Assembly (NCBI GenBank): GCA_964436635.1
Contig: CAYTDM010000001.1
Location: 124,001-188,000, forward strand
Direction of reading: 5' to 3'
Source: DASRQK01 sp964436635
GTDB lineage: Bacteria > Bacteroidota > Bacteroidia > Sphingobacteriales > Sphingobacteriaceae
DNA: 64,000 nt
Shown here: positions 59,407 through 64,000 of the stretch, piece after piece
Layout of the letters: each line of letters starts with the position of its first letter
How positions within the stretch are numbered: the stretch's first letter is position 1
Program-made: the position numbers and the translations under genes
Notes under the pieces: generated by a model
Databases searched by the model: none
What the model was told of the DNA's origin: nothing
Seen by the model: only the letters and a program-made list of their open reading frames with translations

Positions 59407-60612
59407 ATGAGCAACGTACTAAATCTTTCCGATCGGATCAACAAACTTTCTGAATCGGCCACCTTAAAGATGACCAAATTAGGTCGTGAATTAGCATCAC
59501 AAGGGATTAATGTAATCAGTTTAAGCGTAGGTGAACCTGATTTTAACACACCCCAACACATTAAAGATGCGGCTAAAAAAGCTTTGGACGATAATTTTAC
59601 ACGGTACTCACCGGTGTCGGGCTATCCAGAACTCAAACAAGCCATTGCTGATAAACTTAAAAGGGAAAATGGCTTAGATTACGAACCTTCTCAGATCGTC
59701 GTTTCTACTGGTGCGAAACAGTCCTTGGCAAACGCCTTGCTAACCCTGGTGAATCCTGGAGACGAAGTGATTATACCTACTCCTTATTGGGTGTCCTATT
59801 CCGAAATGGTCGTGTTGGCAGAAGGTACCTCTGTATTTATTAATACGAGTATTGAAAGCGATTTTAAAATTACGCCTGAAGAATTAGAGGCAGCCATTAC
59901 CCCTAAATCCAAAGTGTTCATGTTTTCCTCGCCATGTAATCCAACAGGAACGGTTTACACCAAATCTGAATTGGCTGCATTGGTAGAGGTGTTTGAACGA
60001 CACCCCCAAATTTATATTATCTCTGATGAAATTTATGAACACATTAATTTTATTGGGGAACACGTATCCATTGCTTCCTTCCCTTCTGTAAAAGACCGGG
60101 TAATTTTGATTAATGGATTTTCGAAGGCTTACGCAATGACTGGATGGCGTTTAGGCTATTTGGCTGCAAGCAAAGAAATCGCTGCCGCAAACGATAAAAT
60201 GCAAGGGCAAACCACTTCTGGAACGAGTTCCATTTCTCAACGTGCTGGAATTGCTGCCTACCAAGAAGGTTTAGATTCAGTCAACCAAATGAAAGAAGCC
60301 TTTGCGCGAAGAAGACAATTAGTATACGACTTATTAAGCGATATTCCTGGCGTGAAAACAAATCTTCCTCAAGGTGCATTCTATTTTTTCCCGGATATCA
60401 GCTCATTCTTCGGAAAAAAGGACCATGCTGGAAATGTGATTAAAGACTCAGCCGATCTTGCTATTTATTTATTAAATGAAGCACATGTCACGGTTGTGGA
60501 CGGAGGCTCATTTGGAAATAATGATTATATCAGGATTTCTTATGCAGCAGCGGACGACGTGTTAGTGGAAGCATTAAAGAGGATAAAAATAGCTTTAGGA
60601 AAATTATCTTAA
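59407..60612 (+). CDS. pyridoxal phosphate-dependent aspartate aminotransferase
   Basis: Class I aminotransferase of about 401 residues, probably aspartate/prephenate type (AspC subgroup Ib). The start is the ATG at 59407 (MSNVLNLSDRINKL); earlier TTG codons overlap the promoter. SVGEPDFNTPQHIKDAA, STGAKQSLANALL, PCNPTGTVY, ISDEIYEHI and NGFSKAYAMTGWRLGY (PLP Lys) are all in place, and RISYAAADD holds the carboxylate Arg. It stands alone between divergent CDF and the downstream permease gene, 76 bases away. Confidence 0.95.
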   Translation: MSNVLNLSDRINKLSESATLKMTKLGRELASQGINVISLSVGEPDFNTPQHIKDAAKKALDDNFTRYSPVSGYPELKQAIADKLKRENGLDYEPSQIVVSTGAKQSLANALLTLVNPGDEVIIPTPYWVSYSEMVVLAEGTSVFINTSIESDFKITPEELEAAITPKSKVFMFSSPCNPTGTVYTKSELAALVEVFERHPQIYIISDEIYEHINFIGEHVSIASFPSVKDRVILINGFSKAYAMTGWRLGYLAASKEIAAANDKMQGQTTSGTSSISQRAGIAAYQEGLDSVNQMKEAFARRRQLVYDLLSDIPGVKTNLPQGAFYFFPDISSFFGKKDHAGNVIKDSADLAIYLLNEAHVTVVDGGSFGNNDYIRISYAAADDVLVEALKRIKIALGKLS

Positions 60613-60688
60613 AATTCCACTAATTTTCCACTTAAATCTCTATTTTAGGCCCTTTGATATAAACTAAAAACCAATTATATTTTATTTA

Positions 60689-62185
60689 ATGGAAAAACAA
60701 AGCGAAAATGCTCTACAAGCACAAGGCGGGGATGTTATTTCTAGTGCAAACACAACTACAGAAAACAGAGAATTAAAACGAGGACTAAGAAATCGCCACA
60801 TTCAATTAATTGCATTGGGCGGTGCCATAGGTACAGGTTTATTTTTAGGCATTGGTCCAGCAGCAGTTTTGGCCGGCCCTTCTGTGATTTTAGGGTATGC
60901 CGTAGCGGGTTTTATCGCATTTCTAATTATGCGTCAATTAGGCGAAATGGTGGTCGAAGAACCTGTTTCAGGAAGTTTCAGCCATTTTGCTTTTAAATAT
61001 TGGGGTGGATTTGCTGGTTTTGCATCTGGTTGGAATTATTGGATCCTTTATGTGTTAGTCAGCATGGCTGAGTTAACGGCCATCGGGGTTTATATCCATT
61101 TTTGGTGGCCAGAAATTCCTTTGTGGGTGTCAAGTTTGTTCTTCTTCATCGTGATCAATGCAGTGAATCTTAGTTCTGTGAAGGTTTACGGAGAAGCTGA
61201 GTTTTGGTTTTCCATTGTGAAAGTGGTCGCGATTATCGCCATGATCATTTTTGGTTCATATTTATTATTAAGTGGGACCGGTGGTGAACGTGCCTCCGTT
61301 ACTAATCTATGGAATGATGGTGGATTTTTTCCTCAAGGAATTCTCAATTCAGATGGAAATGGTGGCTTTACTGGCTTGTTAGCAGCCATGGCCTTGGTTA
61401 TGTTTGCTTTTGGTGGCTTGGAGTTAATTGGCATCACTGCAGCGGAAGCAGAAAATCCTGAAAAAAATATTCCAAAGGCCACAAATCAAGTAATTTATAG
61501 AATTTTAATATTCTACATTGGTGCTTTAATTATCTTATTTTCTTTATCTCCATGGAGAGATATTACGGCGGGTAGTAGTCCGTTTGTAGCCGTTTTTGAC
61601 ACTTTAAAAGGATTTGAGTTTACCCTATTTGGCAGGACCTTTTTCTTTACCAGCATCATTGCGAATGCATTAAATATTATTGTGTTAACAGCAGCATTGT
61701 CTGTTTATAACAGTTGTGTATATAGCAATAGCCGCATGTTATTTGGTTTGGCACAACAAGGAAATGCACCGAAGTTTTTAAATAAACTATCAAAACAACA
61801 CGTGCCTGTGCGTGCAACTTTAGTCTCTTCTGCGTTTGTGGCTATCTGTATTTTGGTAAACGTCATCATGCCTAAAGAAGCATTAAACATTATGATGTCA
61901 CTGGTGGTGTCGGCTTTAATTATTAATTGGGTGATGATCAGTGTTACTCATTTATATTTTAGAAAACAAAAGAATATTGAGGGTCATCAAACAAAATTCA
62001 GAGCGTTTTGGTACCCATTTACAAACTATTTATGCCTCATTTTCTTAGTAGGTGTGTTAGTGATTATGTGGATAACAGGCATGAAAGTACCAGTGGAATT
62101 AATTCCAGTTTGGCTGATCTTACTTTATATAAGTTATAGAATTGTTAAAGGATCTAAAATTAAATCAGCGACTACGGGTAAATGA
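60689..62185 (+). CDS. amino acid permease, APC superfamily (AAT family)
   Basis: Proton-coupled amino-acid importer with about 12 membrane helices in 498 residues. RNRHIQLIALGGAIGTGLFLGIG is the family's N-terminal signature, followed by GEMVVEEPVSGSFSHFA and the helix 6-7 region FAFGGLELIGITAAEAENPEKNIPKA. These fit AroP/GabP/ProY-type transporters; the substrate cannot be told. The 3' end overlaps the opposing EEP-family gene by 52 bases. The upstream aminotransferase suggests a shared amino-acid use. Confidence 0.93.
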   Translation: MEKQSENALQAQGGDVISSANTTTENRELKRGLRNRHIQLIALGGAIGTGLFLGIGPAAVLAGPSVILGYAVAGFIAFLIMRQLGEMVVEEPVSGSFSHFAFKYWGGFAGFASGWNYWILYVLVSMAELTAIGVYIHFWWPEIPLWVSSLFFFIVINAVNLSSVKVYGEAEFWFSIVKVVAIIAMIIFGSYLLLSGTGGERASVTNLWNDGGFFPQGILNSDGNGGFTGLLAAMALVMFAFGGLELIGITAAEAENPEKNIPKATNQVIYRILIFYIGALIILFSLSPWRDITAGSSPFVAVFDTLKGFEFTLFGRTFFFTSIIANALNIIVLTAALSVYNSCVYSNSRMLFGLAQQGNAPKFLNKLSKQHVPVRATLVSSAFVAICILVNVIMPKEALNIMMSLVVSALIINWVMISVTHLYFRKQKNIEGHQTKFRAFWYPFTNYLCLIFLVGVLVIMWITGMKVPVELIPVWLILLYISYRIVKGSKIKSATTGK

Positions 62186-63027
62186 TCCGAAGGGAATCGT
62201 TGATTTTTTGCATCCATTAACGCTGCATATTTCAAGACTTTAAACGCATCACTTACGAAGATATAATCTATGCGCTCTGTAAGTGGTGCGTTCCATTTAA
62301 ATCCATTAAAGGTACCTACTGGACCGTAGGGCGGCGCCAATGTCGCATGATAGGTGTCTTTTAGATACGAAGCCAGTTGAATCATTTGTTCCGTTTCAGG
62401 GGTGGAATTAAAATCCCCCAAACAAATCACAGGTTTGCCATTCGTAATCGATCTCATTTTTTCCATCAGTAACTTGGCGGATTCCACGCGTGCTACTTTC
62501 CCCTGATGATCAAAATGCGCATTAAATACATAAAACTCTTCCCCATTATTTAATGATTGAAATTTCACCCAACTTGTAACGCGATTGCAACAGGTTGCGT
62601 CCCAGCCTTTACTTGGGATATTGGGCGTTTCACTTAACCAAAAATCACCCGAATCGACCAATTTAAATTTATCTTTATCATATAAGATGGCTGCATGTTC
62701 GCCGCTGCTCTTCCCATCGTCTCTCCCCTTTCCATAATAGGCATAATTCGAACCCATCACCAGGTCTTTTAATTGATGAATAAAGCCTTCTTGGGTGCCA
62801 ATAATATCCAAATCATGGTAGGCCAATAATTCACGTACTGCTGACTTGCGATTTGGCCACGCATTTAAACTATCCCGCGGTGTATCCATTCTTAAATTAT
62901 AAGTAGCTACTTTTAATCTGAGCGGCTGATCCCCAATCATAGCTGAGTGCTGTGCTTTAAGAATGATGGGCGATACCATTAAGGCAAGTAAGATTAAAGG
63001 GGTTGATAAAGATTTAAGGCGCTTCAT
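62134..63027 (-). CDS. endonuclease/exonuclease/phosphatase family protein, exported
   Basis: EEP-fold hydrolase of 297 residues with a signal peptide (MKRLKSLSTPLILLALMVSPIILKAQ). Catalytic elements are visible: VATYNLRMDTP, IGTQEGF (metal Glu), AHFDHQGKVARVESA, LGDFNSTPETE (Asp-Asn pair) and FPSDHLPVVADL (terminal Asp-His). Exported EEP proteins in Bacteroidota may act on extracellular nucleic acids, phospholipids or sugar phosphates; the choice cannot be made here. The last 17 codons overlap the permease end in antisense. Confidence 0.9.
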   Translation of the reverse strand: MKRLKSLSTPLILLALMVSPIILKAQHSAMIGDQPLRLKVATYNLRMDTPRDSLNAWPNRKSAVRELLAYHDLDIIGTQEGFIHQLKDLVMGSNYAYYGKGRDDGKSSGEHAAILYDKDKFKLVDSGDFWLSETPNIPSKGWDATCCNRVTSWVKFQSLNNGEEFYVFNAHFDHQGKVARVESAKLLMEKMRSITNGKPVICLGDFNSTPETEQMIQLASYLKDTYHATLAPPYGPVGTFNGFKWNAPLTERIDYIFVSDAFKVLKYAALMDAKNQRFPSDHLPVVADLILDPLTIL

Positions 63028-63066
63028 TTTGGTAGAGTTTTATGCATTGTAATGAGACTAAAATAG

Positions 63067-63074
63067 TATTTTTG
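63067..63074 (+). promoter_or_regulatory. -7 promoter element (TATTTTTG) of the ZIP gene
   Basis: TATTTTTG fits TAnnTTTG and ends 24 bases before the ATG at 63099. Confidence 0.45.
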
Positions 63075-63098
63075 TAACACAAATTAGAACGCAACTGT

Positions 63099-63917
63099 AT
63101 GTTTGATAAAATAATTGATTATTTAGGTAGTATCGAACCGGTTTACGCTGCTTTAATCGCTACTACCTTTACTTGGTTATTAACTGCTTTGGGCGCTTCA
63201 TTTGTCTTTTTATTTAAAACCATTCGAAAAACGGCGATGGATGGCATGCTTGGATTCACTGGTGGGGTCATGGTGGCGGCATCTATTTGGAGTTTGCTGA
63301 TTCCAGCTATGAACATGTCTCCTGGAGAAGGTTTTATAAAAGTCCTACCGGCGATCATCGGTTTTATCCTTGGTGCTGGATTTTTATTTGCTTTAGATAA
63401 AGTTTTACCCCATTTACATGTGAATTTTAAGCAAGTAGAGGGTGTTAAATCTCCTTGGCAAAAGACCACCTTATTAGTTTTAGCGATCACCCTACATAAC
63501 ATCCCTGAAGGATTGGCGGTAGGGGTATTATTTGGTGGTGTAGCATTAGGCATCCCAGAAGCCACGATCGGTGGCGCTGTTGCATTGGGTTTAGGAATAG
63601 GATTACAAAACTTTCCCGAAGGAATTGCAGTTTCTATGCCCTTAAGAAGAATGGGCATGAGTCGAAGAAAAAGTTTTTTTTACGGACAATTTTCTGCGAT
63701 TGTAGAACCTATAGCAGGCGTTTTGGGTGCCTTAGCAGTGGCCAGTTTTACGCCCATGCTGCCATATGCATTGGCTTTTGCTGCTGGCGCAATGATGTTC
63801 GTGGTGGTGGAGGAAGTTATTCCTGAGGCACAACAAAACCAAGGTTCCGACATAGCAACCGTAGGCTTCTTAATCGGCTTTTTAGTGATGATGACTTTGG
63901 ATGTAGTTTTGGGGTAA
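63099..63917 (+). CDS. ZIP family metal transporter (ZupT/GufA-like)
   Basis: Divalent-metal importer (zinc, possibly iron or manganese) with eight membrane helices in 272 residues. The metal sites are in helices 4 and 5: LVLAITLHNIPEGLAVGV and GLGIGLQNFPEGIAVSM, and helix 7-8 includes FAAGAMMFVVVEEVIPEA. VNFKQVEGVKSPWQK is the cytoplasmic loop; it is much shorter in His than in many ZIP proteins. The GufA branch is the closest by motif. It adds uptake to the metal-efflux genes nearby. Confidence 0.93.
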   Translation: MFDKIIDYLGSIEPVYAALIATTFTWLLTALGASFVFLFKTIRKTAMDGMLGFTGGVMVAASIWSLLIPAMNMSPGEGFIKVLPAIIGFILGAGFLFALDKVLPHLHVNFKQVEGVKSPWQKTTLLVLAITLHNIPEGLAVGVLFGGVALGIPEATIGGAVALGLGIGLQNFPEGIAVSMPLRRMGMSRRKSFFYGQFSAIVEPIAGVLGALAVASFTPMLPYALAFAAGAMMFVVVEEVIPEAQQNQGSDIATVGFLIGFLVMMTLDVVLG

Positions 63918-64000
63918 CAAACAAAACTAAGGTGAATCCTAAATAAAATCGTAATAATCAAATACAAAGAAAATATTCAATTTTTTTAAAATAAATTTTC
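63918..64000. other. right-edge non-coding sequence
   Basis: Eighty-three AT-rich bases after the ZIP gene up to the window edge. No terminator-like hairpin or other feature is visible. Confidence 0.6.

Overview
The window looks like a chromosomal segment of an AT-rich Bacteroidota bacterium, most likely assembled as a draft or metagenome scaffold because it holds three N runs. The evidence is the -7 promoter consensus TAnnTTTG in front of many genes, the near absence of Shine-Dalgarno sequences, many lipoproteins and outer-membrane barrels, and typical family members such as a HU-CCDC81/SPOR protein, DUF4199, FloA, an odhA-like 2-oxoglutarate dehydrogenase and a two-domain lipoprotein FKBP. 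A finer placement (Saprospiria or Chitinophagia-like) is only a guess. I see no tRNA, rRNA, CRISPR array, insertion sequence or prophage; most of the window is housekeeping genome.

Layout. 1-8207: ccoN (partial), rpoN, a phosphate-selective-type porin, lpxB, queA, ispD, a 50-residue membrane protein and an MBL-fold hydrolase with a small partner. 8204-14960: a minus-strand train that reads dnaB, ubiX, a dihydroorotase-like pseudoenzyme, an acidic hypothetical protein, a DUF4199 protein and two glycosyltransferases. 15000-15415: a gene-free divergent region with three exact DnaA boxes, the best candidate for the chromosomal origin. 15416-19330: nrnA-like, FKBP, tatD, ansA. 19356-28700: a minus-strand envelope block with a 1009-residue TPR protein, an outer-membrane barrel, a HU-SPOR protein, TolQ/ExbB, ExbD, a TonB-like protein and folC. 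28920-37352: pyrR-pyrB, an aldehyde dehydrogenase, an rsmB-like methyltransferase, a periplasmic-binding-fold lipoprotein, guaA and a cry-DASH photolyase. 37521-45698: sucA, sucB, a cysteine desulfurase, a threonine aldolase broken by gaps, an A-type Fe-S carrier and lpdA. 45733-50117: an azurin-like protein, an intergenic region with a probable small RNA, maf, an LEA-type lipoprotein, floA and fabH. 50286-63917: a metal-centred region with a His-rich small protein, a CusBAC-type RND efflux system whose adaptor carries a long His/Asp repeat, rluA, an NlpE-META lipoprotein, a CDF exporter with a Cys-rich tail, an aspartate aminotransferase, an amino-acid permease, an EEP-family hydrolase and a ZIP transporter.

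How the genes fit together. Pyrimidine synthesis is represented by pyrR-pyrB and, separately, by a PyrC-like protein that has lost most of its metal ligands and may be a structural partner of PyrB. 2-oxoglutarate dehydrogenase has E1 and E2 together and E3 nearby on the other strand. Copper and zinc handling is spread over 45.7-64 kb. Divergent transcription of dnaB and nrnA from the DnaA-box cluster puts the presumed origin between them. The most interesting items are that origin, the PyrC pseudoenzyme, an unannotated minus-strand transcript near 46.5 kb, two hairpins whose G-U pairing shows the transcribed strand, and the His/Asp metal-sponge domain.
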